A stretch of DNA of 15,842 bases from Hondaea fermentalgiana (Eukaryota > Sar > Bigyra > Thraustochytrida > Thraustochytriidae): positions 578,547 to 594,388 of the forward strand of contig NPFB01000008.1 in NCBI GenBank assembly GCA_014084085.1. Direction: 5' to 3'. This document shows, one piece after another, positions 1-8,906 of this stretch. A program made the position numbers and the translations under genes. The notes beneath the pieces were generated by a model that saw only the letters and a list, made by a program, of their open reading frames with translations, made no database searches and was not told the origin of the DNA. How positions within the stretch are numbered: the first letter of the stretch is position 1; the number at the start of each line of letters is the position of its first letter.

Positions 1-16
1 TCCCTCTCTCCGCGCG

Positions 17-66
17 CTGCCACCGCTGCCGCCGCTGCCGCCGCTGCCGCCGCCGCTGCCGCCGGG
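17..66. repeat. CTGCCG-type simple repeat upstream of the myotubularin ORF
   Basis: An imperfect run of CTGCCG and CCG units fills most of the first 66 bases. The frame of the downstream gene is open through it with no stop, so it would read as Leu-Pro if translated. More likely it is 5' leader, because the ATG at 107 has a good context (purine at -3, G at +4). Confidence 0.8.
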
Positions 67-106
67 GGGCCTGCGCCACCGCTGCAGCTTTGCCGGGAAG
101 GGCGAG

Positions 107-2683
107 ATGGCGTCGGCACGCGAACCGCGAGGCGGCAGCGCGAGGAAAACGCGCGAGTCCGCGCGGTCCGAGGTGGACTGGGACCCGCTCTCCGGCCTCG
201 GGAGCGGGCCCGTGCCGGACGAAGGCAAGGAGTTTAACCCGTTCGCGAGCCCGCAACCCGCAAATGTGCTGTCCCTCGATACGGAGGAGAACAAGGGTTC
301 CGTTGCGCATGCTGGGATGAGCGCCTTGGCGCGGACGTCTTCAGGGTCACCTCAAGAATTCCTCACGAACCAACATCATGTTCGCGGCACAGCACGCCAT
401 AAGACCGCCAGCGCCACTTCAGACATGCACTTCATGAAACCCTCAGTACACCGCAAGCTATCTCCGGCCCGATTGGGCTCGCCGCCTCAGGGGAGTCCCG
501 CATCGCCTCCTCCAGCATATTCTGCAACCGCACAGTCGCACGCTACCCCTGCTCTTGCGTCAACAGCACCCATACCTCCAGTGCGTCAGACCATGAGATT
601 GCCCAAGTCTTTCAGTAGCGAAGGCCAAGGAGGGTCTGCGGCGCCGAGGAACGCTCGCGCGAGCAGCCCTCCAGCAAGTGCAACGAACAATGCTGCGTCT
701 ACACCGCAAAACGTTGCCGTGGCGAAAACATTCGATGCAGAAAAGACTCTGGTCAATATTGACCGCGTCGCGTACGTTTCGATGAATCAAAATGTTATTC
801 ATGGCACGCTACGCGTGACGAACTATCGCGTTGTGTTCGAGCCCGTTCTGCAAAGCAAACCAGACAGCGAGCAGTGGCTTTTCCAGGAAGATAGCATCTT
901 TGACGTTCCTCTGGGGTGTGTGGACCGCATTGCACGCGGAGCCAGCGGCCAAGTCGTGGGTGGACGTGGCAAAGATGCTCTCATGGTCAGCCTTACATGC
1001 AAAGACTTTCGCCGTCTCCACTTTAAGTTTGCATCGACTGCGGACGCGTCCAAGGTGCACGACTTGGTGCGCATGTCAGCCTTTCCTGTCAGTGAAGGCC
1101 AAGGGCTTCGCTGGCTCTTTGCGCTCGAGTTCGGGCAATGGACTCTTTCCAAGGGCAGCGAACCGCTCCAAGGCTGGAGCTTGTACAACCCTCAACAAGA
1201 ATTTATCCGTCAGGGTCTTTTCGGCCCCGGTGCAGACACAAAGTATTGGAGGCTCAGCGATGCGAATCGCCGCTACCAGTTGTGCGGGAGCTACCCTTCC
1301 ATTCTCGCGGTACCCTCGACAGTATCGGACGACGACCTCCGCGCCGTAGCGGCGTTTCGGAGCAAGGGCCGCATCCCCGCGCTGACTTATTACAACGCAG
1401 ACAACAAGGGATCCATCTGGCGAAGCAGCCAACCCAAGGTGGGTCTCGCCAACAATACCTGTTGGGCCGACGAAAAACTTTGGGCAAGTGCACTCGAACG
1501 AGCCAACAGTGTCGCCGCTCGCATCGTCGACTGCCGCCCCTACAAGAACGCCTTGGGCAACAAGGCCAAGGGTATGGGCTACGAGGATGAGGTCCGCTAC
1601 CCGCACACGTCTGTGACCTTTCAAAATATCCAGAACATTCACACGATTCGCGCGTCCATGGATAAATTGATGAATCTCATTACGAGCTCGGCAAGCTCGA
1701 GCGGGGGCAGCTCGAGCGTGTCGAGCCCCGGGCACAATTGGCTCGGAAACGTGGAGAACACAGGCTGGCTCAATCATTTGCGCTCGGTATTGAACGCAAG
1801 CGTCACCGTGGCGCGTTATGTGGCTTGCAACGGGTTTCCCGTTCTCGTGCATTGCTCGGACGGCTGGGACCGCACCTCGCAGGTGTGCGCGTTGGCACAG
1901 CTCTTGCTCGACCCATACTATCGCACGCTCGAGGGATTTCCCGTTCTGGTCGAAAAAGAGTGGCTATCCTTTGGGTACCGCTTCATGACGCGCACCGGCC
2001 ATGGTATGGAGGGCGGATCGGAGGAGCGATCACCGTGCTTTTTGCAATTCATTGACTGCGTCTGGCAGCTTTTGAACCAGTTTGCGCCCTGCTTTGAATT
2101 CAACGAGGCCTATCTCGTGTGCATCCTCGAGCATTTGTACTCTTGCAAGTACGGAACTTTTCTGTGCGACAACGAGGCTGAGCGCGTGCGCGAAGCGATT
2201 CCGCTCAAGACGATATCGCTCTGGGACCATCTCGCAGGTCGTAGGGAGGACTTTCTTAACATTCTTTATGCGCCTTTGCCCAATGAGCTCGAGGAAAAAA
2301 TCCCCCTTCTTCCGCATCCAGCGGTGGTGGCCCGTAAGGTGGTGCTTTGGGACGCGTACTATCTACGCTACGCCAGCGTACCTTCGCTGCATCGCCACGC
2401 CTTTCGCTATCTCGGTCGCGCCAAATTTCGCCGCGACATACAGAGTACCGAATCCAAGCTCAAAGCCGCGCTGCAGGAGGCGTGCAAGGAAAAGGAGCGA
2501 CTTCAAGCTAAAATACTTGCTTTGCGCAGTTCCGTGACGGAGCTGTCGGTCGGCGACCGGGTATCAGACGTGGGAAGTCCCGTAAATGCCGCACTGTCGC
2601 CCACGACGGTCCCCAAAGACGAAAACGGCAATGAAGATGCGACGTCCGACGCTCTCGGCGAGAGCAACGAGGAGGTTATCTGA
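107..2683 (+). CDS. Myotubularin-family 3-phosphoinositide phosphatase (MTM1/MTMR2-like)
   Basis: The 858-residue protein belongs to the myotubularin family, which removes the 3-phosphate from PI3P and PI(3,5)P2 on endosomal membranes. Residues 1-205 are low-complexity Ser/Pro/Ala sequence, with an NPF tripeptide at 44-46 (the EH-domain ligand motif). A PH-GRAM domain spans about 208-335. The phosphatase domain spans about 345-720 and holds the P-loop HCSDGWDRTSQ, with nucleophile Cys583 and Arg589 of the CX5R signature, so the enzyme looks active rather than a dead paralogue. The following EKEWLSFGYRF and the DCVWQL..F.FNE..L segments are also typical. A Ser/Gly-rich insert at about 525-541 precedes the P-loop. 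A charged coiled-coil-like stretch at 778-811 resembles the dimerisation helix of animal MTMRs, and an acidic tail follows. Animal members are about 600-650 residues; the excess is mostly N-terminal. There are no introns. The frame is open upstream to the window edge, so an earlier start cannot be excluded. The neighbour downstream is convergent, 156 bases away. Confidence 0.95.
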   Translation: MASAREPRGGSARKTRESARSEVDWDPLSGLGSGPVPDEGKEFNPFASPQPANVLSLDTEENKGSVAHAGMSALARTSSGSPQEFLTNQHHVRGTARHKTASATSDMHFMKPSVHRKLSPARLGSPPQGSPASPPPAYSATAQSHATPALASTAPIPPVRQTMRLPKSFSSEGQGGSAAPRNARASSPPASATNNAASTPQNVAVAKTFDAEKTLVNIDRVAYVSMNQNVIHGTLRVTNYRVVFEPVLQSKPDSEQWLFQEDSIFDVPLGCVDRIARGASGQVVGGRGKDALMVSLTCKDFRRLHFKFASTADASKVHDLVRMSAFPVSEGQGLRWLFALEFGQWTLSKGSEPLQGWSLYNPQQEFIRQGLFGPGADTKYWRLSDANRRYQLCGSYPSILAVPSTVSDDDLRAVAAFRSKGRIPALTYYNADNKGSIWRSSQPKVGLANNTCWADEKLWASALERANSVAARIVDCRPYKNALGNKAKGMGYEDEVRYPHTSVTFQNIQNIHTIRASMDKLMNLITSSASSSGGSSSVSSPGHNWLGNVENTGWLNHLRSVLNASVTVARYVACNGFPVLVHCSDGWDRTSQVCALAQLLLDPYYRTLEGFPVLVEKEWLSFGYRFMTRTGHGMEGGSEERSPCFLQFIDCVWQLLNQFAPCFEFNEAYLVCILEHLYSCKYGTFLCDNEAERVREAIPLKTISLWDHLAGRREDFLNILYAPLPNELEEKIPLLPHPAVVARKVVLWDAYYLRYASVPSLHRHAFRYLGRAKFRRDIQSTESKLKAALQEACKEKERLQAKILALRSSVTELSVGDRVSDVGSPVNAALSPTTVPKDENGNEDATSDALGESNEEVI

Positions 2684-2839
2684 GCGAAATGGAAACAGCG
2701 CCTAAAAGAGGGGAACATTCGATTCAAGGGTGGTCCGTGACCTTGGAGCAGAATCTCTGCGCTCGTTGATTGATGCACAGGTATTCCGAATTTTCGAGGA
2801 CGGCGGCCAAGAAAGTTCAAAAAGTGTTTATGATTTCTT

Positions 2840-4675
2840 CTACATTATCGTCGAGGTTGGCGCAGAGGTCCCAAAGATGCGGAGAGTGCTGTTAAGCGCA
2901 AGGTTTTCCCGCTCCATGAGACCGTTGACGCGAAGAGTCATTCGGTACCCAGAGGGCAATGCCAGCGCCTCTCGATTAAGGCGCAGTTTTGTCTGTCCGC
3001 GGAGTGCAACGTCATGCTCAAGATGTGTCGGCTGCTTGGCGGGATCACGAGCAATGAAGACATCAAATGTGCACGGCTCGGATAGCAGCGAGACCTCGAG
3101 AGACTCGACGGCGAAGCCGAGCCAGCGGATGCCGTGCGTTGCAATGGTTTTCGATGCAATCGCGCCAGTTTGACTTTCTGCAATCCGTTCAATCTTGAGC
3201 GAGCAGTCCTCGAGCGCATAGCCGCGGTCGCAGGTGCAGGCGCCACGCGTGATAGAGTCGCAGGCGCCATGACCCGAGCACTCGTTCAATGCCTTACATA
3301 GGCTGGCGCTCACAGAGCAGCCCGCGTCTGCTTCGGTGTTTTTGCTCGTCAAAGATTCATGACAAACGAGTGAGCCCTGATTAATGTAGTCCTGTAGAAT
3401 GGAAAATGATGTCTCGTAGTTGTTGTGCGGCACATAATGACCTGCCTTGGGAACGACCATGAAGGAAAAGTTGGCTGTCGCGCGATAGTATCCGCCGACG
3501 TGGCCACTGGCGAGTTTGTAAATTTTGCGCGATTGCGCCCAAAAGGCCTTTTCGTCTGCAAAACGAAGCGTGCGCAGCCAGCTTTCCTGACCAAACGGCC
3601 CATCTTTGGTGTCGAATTCGCCCGCATAAATGAGCATTTTCGCTCCTCGCGCGAGCAAGTCCTCGTACACGTTAATGTAAGCGCGAACGTTGTCGAGACT
3701 GAGAGCGCGGCCCACACGCGCCGAGCTCATCTCGAACACCGGAGTTTTGGTGCTGTGACTCACGTGCAGCTGGCGGTGTACCTCGGGTCGCGACAAGTAG
3801 CGGACAACGGCGTCTTCGAGAGGCGCAAAGTCGTAATTGAATTGTCGCGCATCATAAACGTGCACGTTGGCGCTGACCACTTCAACAAAGGCCGTAATGT
3901 TCTTGCAAGCCTCTTCGCTTGCCAAAGGGTCATTTGCGATTGACTCTTCGCACTTTTTTTCAAGCGCGGCAACTTGAGCAACTTGGGTCTGGTCAAGGAG
4001 GCCAAGCGCCGTGGGGAGTACGTGCATTGCCGTGCGCTGGTTTCGTGGAGCTACAAGAGGATTACCAATGAGTGTGGCCTCGACCTGGACACCACTGTCA
4101 AGAAGCGCACGAGTGAACATGGGCAGGTACTTGCCTCCGTACGACTCACCTGTTAGGTAAAGAGGCAGAGTCTTGGTCCATGGATGCAACGCATAAAATC
4201 CTTGCATGAAGCGCGTGAATTCTGTCGTGACTTGATCCATGGTTTCGAGCAGTGGCTCGCCAAAGGAGAATCCTGTGCCGACGGGCTGGTCAAGGTACAC
4301 TACATTTGCAATCTCAGCCCAGGTTTTGTTTGTGCGCCGGACCCCTGCGCCATCACCGACGACGCGGAGCGGGCCGTGAAAGAGAAAATTGGCTAGCTGC
4401 GAGGAAGCACCGGGCCCGCCGTTCACCCAGATGACGAGCGGTGCATCTGCAGGATCTCCTTTCATGTGTTGCACGAGCCAGTAAAAGAGTTCGTGCTCGC
4501 GCGTCGTTGCGACGGTGCCCGCGAACATGCACGGTAGGCCTCGATCTGCTTCATCTTCAAAGCCGTAGAGCTCGCTGACAAAGTGCTCATGCGTAGCGTG
4601 CTCGGCGCATTGCGCTGCGCTAGCGCCCGCAAGCGTCGCGGCAATCGCCGCCACGACCGCGACCAGCGTCCACAT
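2840..4675 (-). CDS. Secreted/lysosomal serine carboxypeptidase (peptidase S10) with EGF-like module
   Basis: Peptidase family S10 enzymes remove C-terminal residues from peptides in lysosomes, vacuoles or outside the cell. The open frame extends upstream only through a GTG at 4744. The first ATG is at 4675 and starts directly on a signal peptide (MWTLVAVVAAIAATLAGASA), so I use it: 611 residues. Family motifs: WVNGGPGASS (oxyanion region), DQPVGTGFSFG, and GESYGG with nucleophile Ser178. The likely catalytic Asp355 lies in YAGEFDTKDG and the catalytic His413 in KAGHYVPHNNY. Residues about 449-490 form a Cys-rich EGF-like unit (C.x.CSGHGAC...CTCDRGY..EDC), followed by about 120 beta-rich residues that I do not recognise. 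Oddities: the Cys usual in GGPGCSS is Ala. The Glu normally found in the following F-E-x-GP segment, which helps bind the substrate carboxylate, appears replaced (NFLFHGP). No membrane anchor is visible at the C-terminus. The gene is divergent from POLD1. Confidence 0.93.
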   Translation of the reverse strand: MWTLVAVVAAIAATLAGASAAQCAEHATHEHFVSELYGFEDEADRGLPCMFAGTVATTREHELFYWLVQHMKGDPADAPLVIWVNGGPGASSQLANFLFHGPLRVVGDGAGVRRTNKTWAEIANVVYLDQPVGTGFSFGEPLLETMDQVTTEFTRFMQGFYALHPWTKTLPLYLTGESYGGKYLPMFTRALLDSGVQVEATLIGNPLVAPRNQRTAMHVLPTALGLLDQTQVAQVAALEKKCEESIANDPLASEEACKNITAFVEVVSANVHVYDARQFNYDFAPLEDAVVRYLSRPEVHRQLHVSHSTKTPVFEMSSARVGRALSLDNVRAYINVYEDLLARGAKMLIYAGEFDTKDGPFGQESWLRTLRFADEKAFWAQSRKIYKLASGHVGGYYRATANFSFMVVPKAGHYVPHNNYETSFSILQDYINQGSLVCHESLTSKNTEADAGCSVSASLCKALNECSGHGACDSITRGACTCDRGYALEDCSLKIERIAESQTGAIASKTIATHGIRWLGFAVESLEVSLLSEPCTFDVFIARDPAKQPTHLEHDVALRGQTKLRLNREALALPSGYRMTLRVNGLMERENLALNSTLRIFGTSAPTSTIM

Positions 4676-4823
4676 CGTGGCGAAAAGATCTTTTTGTCTT
4701 TTTGTTGAGACCTTGCCCAGTCGAGCGACATGGGAAATGTGCACAATCTTGTTGTCAATAATTGCTGGGCCTGCCTGATCTCACAAACGTGACCTGCGTG
4801 ACTTTACGTATAGGGGCCTACAC

Positions 4824-4875
4824 AAGATGAAGAGGAAAAAGAAGAAGATGATGACGAAGAAGAAGAGGAGGAGAA
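4824..4875. repeat. GAA/GAG-rich polypurine tract
   Basis: About 52 bases of A and G, interrupted only by a few T and one C, built on GAA, GAG and GAT triplets. Read on the minus strand it would give an artificial run of Phe and Leu, which is not a gene. Such tracts can form triplex DNA or exclude nucleosomes; no function is shown here. Confidence 0.75.
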
Positions 4876-5388
4876 CTCTCACTGCTTGCTGCAGCTGCGA
4901 GTTGTCGCGAGGAGTGCCGTCTGAATTTCCATTTGTTGTCCGTCCTTGAAGCTCAATGACACGCAACGTTCCACGCTCACATGGTCGCCATAAGCATCAC
5001 GCTTATCTTCTTTCATATGTTCAAAAATCGATCATCATGAGCGAGCCGCAAGACTACTTCCCGGTTATGATCATATTCTCCCGTGTGGCGCACACTCGCT
5101 TGTCTCATCATAAGCTGTCTCCGAGAGCTCAATCTAAACTCAAAACTCGACAGGCCGCTCACCTGCTGCTGCACGCTCTCTCCCGCGTTCTCGCCCCTGC
5201 ATGCAGTGCATCCATCCATCATGCGAGACCACGCACGTCGGCCGGGCAACCTAACGACCACGGCTAGGGAGTAGACCTAACGGCGAGTGAATTTGAATTT
5301 GAACTTGGCGGAGCAGTGCGGAGCAGAGCACGAACGAACGGACGCCCGCAAGCGCGCGCGAACGAAGCACGACCGGCCGGCCGGGCGA

Positions 5389-5411
5389 GGCAGGCAGGCA
5401 GGCAGGCAGGC
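5389..5411. repeat. (GGCA)n microsatellite
   Basis: Nearly six tandem GGCA units in the POLD1 leader. Gain or loss of one unit would break the upstream open frame, which supports translation starting downstream at 5532. Confidence 0.85.
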
Positions 5412-5460
5412 GACCGCCGCGGCCTCGATCCGCAGCGCGGCGGACCACGTTCGCCCGCTC

Positions 5461-5493
5461 GCAAGCAAACAAGCAAGCAAGCTAGCAAGCAAG
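5461..5493. repeat. (AAGC)n microsatellite
   Basis: Imperfect tandem AAGC units (with AAAC and TAGC variants), 39 bases upstream of the POLD1 ATG. Confidence 0.8.
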
Positions 5494-5531
5494 TCCAGTC
5501 CGTGGATCCGTGCGTGAGCCCGACCCGGTCC

Positions 5532-8500
5532 ATGAAGCGCGTGAGCGCGCCCGCGGAGGCGCTTACAGAGGCACCGGAGACCGCGAGCAGCGGCGCAGAA
5601 GACTCACCGGACGCGAAGCGCGCCAAGAAGGCCTCGGCCAAGATGGAAAAGGTCGAGACGGTGAACGTTTTTGCCCAAAGCGGCGTCGCAAGCGCACAAA
5701 ATGCGGCAACTGCTCTCAACGCTGCCAAAAAGGAAGCGAACAGCGGAGATGACTTTGCCACGCTGCTCGCCGACGCAGCGGATGCCGGCACCTCGAACTT
5801 GAGCTTGGAGCGTCCTGCGCTGGACGGATCCGAGATGGAAAATGACATTGTTCTCCAGTGGGTTGACATGGACATGTACTCTGGGGACCCACTCCGGGAG
5901 CACCCAGTACCTGGCGAGCATGTCCCAGGCTTGCGCTCAGGCGAGGTGCCCATCATCCGCGTGTATGGTGTGACTGACAAGGGTCAGAGCGTGATGTGCC
6001 ATGTCTATGGTGTCACGCCCTACTTTTACACGGACATCCCCGGAGACGCCTTTGGGGAGAGCGAACTGAGCCGCTTTCGCGAAGCGCTCGACGCACGGGT
6101 GTGCTCGGCAGCCCGCATTAACCAAGGCTCTGCTGTCGTGGCCGTGGTCATCCGCGAGAAGATGAGCATCATGGGGTACTGCGGCGGGGCCAAGAAAAGG
6201 TATCTCCAAATCATGATGAGCTTGCCGAACCTCGTCCCAAAGGCCAAGAGTGTCTTGCAGAACGGATTTGCATGCCCGGGGTTTCCTGAAAAACAGTTCA
6301 TGACGTATGAGAGCAACGTGCCGTTTGTGCTGCGTTACATGGTGGACAACGATATCGTGGGCAGCAACTGGCTGACCATCCCCAAGGGACGATATCGCGC
6401 GCGCGGCCCTTCGTCGCGCATGTCGCGCTGTCAGCTCGAGGTTGAGGCCGTGTACGAGGACATTGTCTCGCACGACCCAGCTTTGCCCGAGTGGTCAGCG
6501 ATTGCGCCTCTGCGCATCATGTCCTTTGATATTGAGTGCATGGGTCGGCGCGGCGTCTTTCCGGATCCCACGCAGGACCCGGTGATCCAGATCGCAAGCT
6601 ACATCAAGGTCCAGGGCGAGGACCACGCACGCGCCAAGGTAGTGCTTGTGCTTGATTCGTGCTTGCCCATTGTAGGCGCGCAAGTCAAGAGCTTTTCGGA
6701 TGAGCGCGAGCTTCTCCTCGAGTGGACGCGTCTTGTTCAGCGCGCAGATCCAGACGTCGTCACGGGCTACAACGTCGAGTCCTTTGACTTTGACTACTTG
6801 ATGGGCCGCGCCAAGGCGCTCAAGATTGAGGCCCAATTCGGGCAGCTTGGCAAGCTACGCAACAAGGTTGCCAAAATCAACAAGAAGACGTTTTCCTCGG
6901 CTGCATACGGAACCCGCGAGAATTCGGAGATTGAGATGGAAGGTCGCGTGGTCATGGACATGATTCAGTACATGTATCGCAACCACAAGTTGTCCTCGTA
7001 CTCGCTCAACGCTGTCTCGAGCGAGTTTCTTGGGCAGCAGAAGGAGGACGTACATCATTCCATCATTAGCGATCTTCAGCGCGGAAGTGACGAAGATCGT
7101 CGTCGTCTCGCGGTCTACTGTCTCAAGGATGCATACTTGCCGCTCCAGCTCCTGGAAAAGCTCATGGTTCTCATCAACTACCTTGAGATGGCTCGTGTCA
7201 CAGGTGTCCCCGTGCCCTTTCTCTTTTCACGAGGTCAGCAGATCAAGGTGCTCAGCATGCTTTATCGCAAGTGCCTGCAGCTCGACATTATCGTGCCTGT
7301 GTTGCCCCGCGCCGGGGGCGATGGCAACGGCGAGGTTTCGTACGAGGGCGCCACTGTGATCGAACCGATCCGCGGGTTTTATGATGAACCGATTGCTACA
7401 CTCGATTTCGCCTCCTTGTACCCCTCTGTGATGATGGCGCACAATTTGTGCTATACAACGCTGATTCCAACTGGTGAGGAAAAGGGTCTGATCGAGAACA
7501 AGGACTACAAGAAAACGCCCACGGGCCACTTGTTCGCGACGACGGAGCGGCAAAAGGGTATTCTACCGACCATTTTGGAGGAGCTTTTGGCTGCCCGAAA
7601 GCGCGCGAAAAAGGACATGAAGGCTGCGAAGGATCCCCTGCGCAAGGCTGTCATGAATGGACGTCAGCTGGCCCTCAAGGTCTCGGCAAACTCCGTCTAT
7701 GGCTTCACTGGAGCGACGATTGGCGCCTTGCCGTGCATCCCCATTTCTTCCTCGGTCACGGCATACGGACGCGAGATGATTGACGCAACCAAGGCTGCTG
7801 TGGAGCGCAAATACACGATCAAGAATGGCTACAAGGCTGATGCCCAGGTCATTTACGGTGATACCGACTCTGTGATGATCAAGTTTGGAGGTCTCGACGT
7901 GGCCGAGTCCATGGAGCTTGGATTGAAGGCGGCAAATGAGCTCACGGAGGAGCTTTTCATCAAGCCCATTGCGCTGGAATTTGAAAAGGTGTACTCGCCC
8001 TTTTTGCTTCTTGCAAAAAAGGCGTACGCTGGCATGTACTATTGCAGCTCCGCCGAGAAGCCCGATAAAATGGACGTCAAAGGTCTCGTTACCGTGCGTC
8101 GTGACAATTGCGGGCTTGCACGGACTGTTGTCGGTACTTGCTTGCACAAGATTCTTGTCGATCGTTCTGTCGACGATGCTGTGGCGTACGCCAAGGAAAC
8201 CATTTCTGCACTCTTGCAGAACAAGGTGGACATTTCACTTCTCATCGTCACCAAATCTCTGAGCGGCAAATCTGAGGACTATGCAGTCAAGCAGGCCCAT
8301 GTTGAGCTTGCTGCGCGTATGCGGGCACGCGACGCTGGTTCTGCTCCTGTTGTGGGTGATCGTGTCCCCTACGTGATTATCAAGGCCGCAAAGGGGGCCC
8401 CCGCATACATGAAGTCTGAAGATCCGTTGTATGTTTTGCAGCACAACATTCCCCTTGACTTCGATTACTATCTGGACCAGATTGGAAAGCCACTCAAGCG

Positions 8501-8906
8501 CATCTTCACGCCGATCCTCACCAACCCGGATTCTCTGCTCCATGGCGACCACACGCTCAAACGCTACAAAGCTCTTCCCTCGAGCAACGTTGGCATCGCT
8601 CGCTTTGCCGTGAAAAAGCTGCAGTGCATTGGCTGTCGTGCACCCATCGATTGCAAGGGCGGACTTTGCCGCAGTTGCGAGAAGAATCGCGAGTCCATTT
8701 ACCTGGATCGCCTTGCAGAGGCGAATGATCTCGAAGATCGCTTCGCTCGCCTCTGGACCGAGTGCCAACGCTGCCAGGGTAGTCTGCACCAGGACGTGCT
8801 TTGTACTTCGCGCGACTGTCCCATTTTTTACATGCGCAAAAAGGTCCAAAAGGACATTGAGCAGGTCCAGACCAAGATCGACCGCTTTGCAGAGATTGAC
8901 TTTTGA
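5532..8906 (+). CDS. POLD1: DNA polymerase delta catalytic subunit
   Basis: Family B replicative polymerase that synthesises the lagging strand and proofreads with a 3'-5' exonuclease. The first in-frame ATG (5532) gives 1,124 residues, close to the human (1,107) and yeast (1,097) enzymes; a 72-codon upstream extension exists only from a GTG. Exonuclease motifs: Exo I FDIEC (Asp333, Glu335), Exo II NVESFDFDYL (Asp419), Exo III YCLKDAY (Asp533). Polymerase motifs: A DFASLYPSVM (Asp625), B KVSANSVYGFTGA, C YGDTDS (Asp777, Asp779). The C-terminal CysA zinc module has Cys1032, 1035, 1046 and 1049. The CysB module, which in yeast carries an Fe-S cluster and contacts the B subunit, has Cys1078, 1081, 1091 and 1096. 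All catalytic residues are present, so both polymerase and proofreading activity are expected. The first roughly 110 residues are basic and low-complexity, with a likely nuclear signal near DAKRAKKASAK. There are no introns. The protein acts in the nucleus with PCNA. Confidence 0.98.
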   Translation: MKRVSAPAEALTEAPETASSGAEDSPDAKRAKKASAKMEKVETVNVFAQSGVASAQNAATALNAAKKEANSGDDFATLLADAADAGTSNLSLERPALDGSEMENDIVLQWVDMDMYSGDPLREHPVPGEHVPGLRSGEVPIIRVYGVTDKGQSVMCHVYGVTPYFYTDIPGDAFGESELSRFREALDARVCSAARINQGSAVVAVVIREKMSIMGYCGGAKKRYLQIMMSLPNLVPKAKSVLQNGFACPGFPEKQFMTYESNVPFVLRYMVDNDIVGSNWLTIPKGRYRARGPSSRMSRCQLEVEAVYEDIVSHDPALPEWSAIAPLRIMSFDIECMGRRGVFPDPTQDPVIQIASYIKVQGEDHARAKVVLVLDSCLPIVGAQVKSFSDERELLLEWTRLVQRADPDVVTGYNVESFDFDYLMGRAKALKIEAQFGQLGKLRNKVAKINKKTFSSAAYGTRENSEIEMEGRVVMDMIQYMYRNHKLSSYSLNAVSSEFLGQQKEDVHHSIISDLQRGSDEDRRRLAVYCLKDAYLPLQLLEKLMVLINYLEMARVTGVPVPFLFSRGQQIKVLSMLYRKCLQLDIIVPVLPRAGGDGNGEVSYEGATVIEPIRGFYDEPIATLDFASLYPSVMMAHNLCYTTLIPTGEEKGLIENKDYKKTPTGHLFATTERQKGILPTILEELLAARKRAKKDMKAAKDPLRKAVMNGRQLALKVSANSVYGFTGATIGALPCIPISSSVTAYGREMIDATKAAVERKYTIKNGYKADAQVIYGDTDSVMIKFGGLDVAESMELGLKAANELTEELFIKPIALEFEKVYSPFLLLAKKAYAGMYYCSSAEKPDKMDVKGLVTVRRDNCGLARTVVGTCLHKILVDRSVDDAVAYAKETISALLQNKVDISLLIVTKSLSGKSEDYAVKQAHVELAARMRARDAGSAPVVGDRVPYVIIKAAKGAPAYMKSEDPLYVLQHNIPLDFDYYLDQIGKPLKRIFTPILTNPDSLLHGDHTLKRYKALPSSNVGIARFAVKKLQCIGCRAPIDCKGGLCRSCEKNRESIYLDRLAEANDLEDRFARLWTECQRCQGSLHQDVLCTSRDCPIFYMRKKVQKDIEQVQTKIDRFAEIDF

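Larger units (their letters stand above)
4676..5531. promoter_or_regulatory. Divergent intergenic/leader interval between carboxypeptidase and POLD1
   Basis: This 856-base interval must hold the promoters and 5' leaders of both divergent genes. I see no confident TATA box or other defined element. It contains a purine-only-like stretch (4824-4875) and two tetranucleotide repeats (5389-5411, 5461-5493). The POLD1 frame is open from 5316 to 5531, but only from a GTG. The residues there are Arg/Gln/Ala repeats, so I treat this part as leader. Confidence 0.6.

Noticed and set aside
1076..1852. Minus-strand frame of 258 codons inside the myotubularin gene
   Set aside because: Lies antisense to a clearly conserved phosphatase domain; a shadow of GC-rich coding sequence.
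4781..4966. Minus-strand frame with an apparent membrane helix (LLLFFFVIIFFFFLF)
   Set aside because: No ATG start, and the hydrophobic run is just the complement of the GAA/GAG purine tract.
5303..5310. E2F-like TTGGCGG upstream of POLD1
   Set aside because: One mismatch to the consensus, and such a short word is expected by chance in GC-rich DNA; the organism's E2F sites are unknown.
7563..8849. Two minus-strand frames (194 and 204 codons) inside POLD1
   Set aside because: Antisense to invariant polymerase motifs; a codon-bias shadow.
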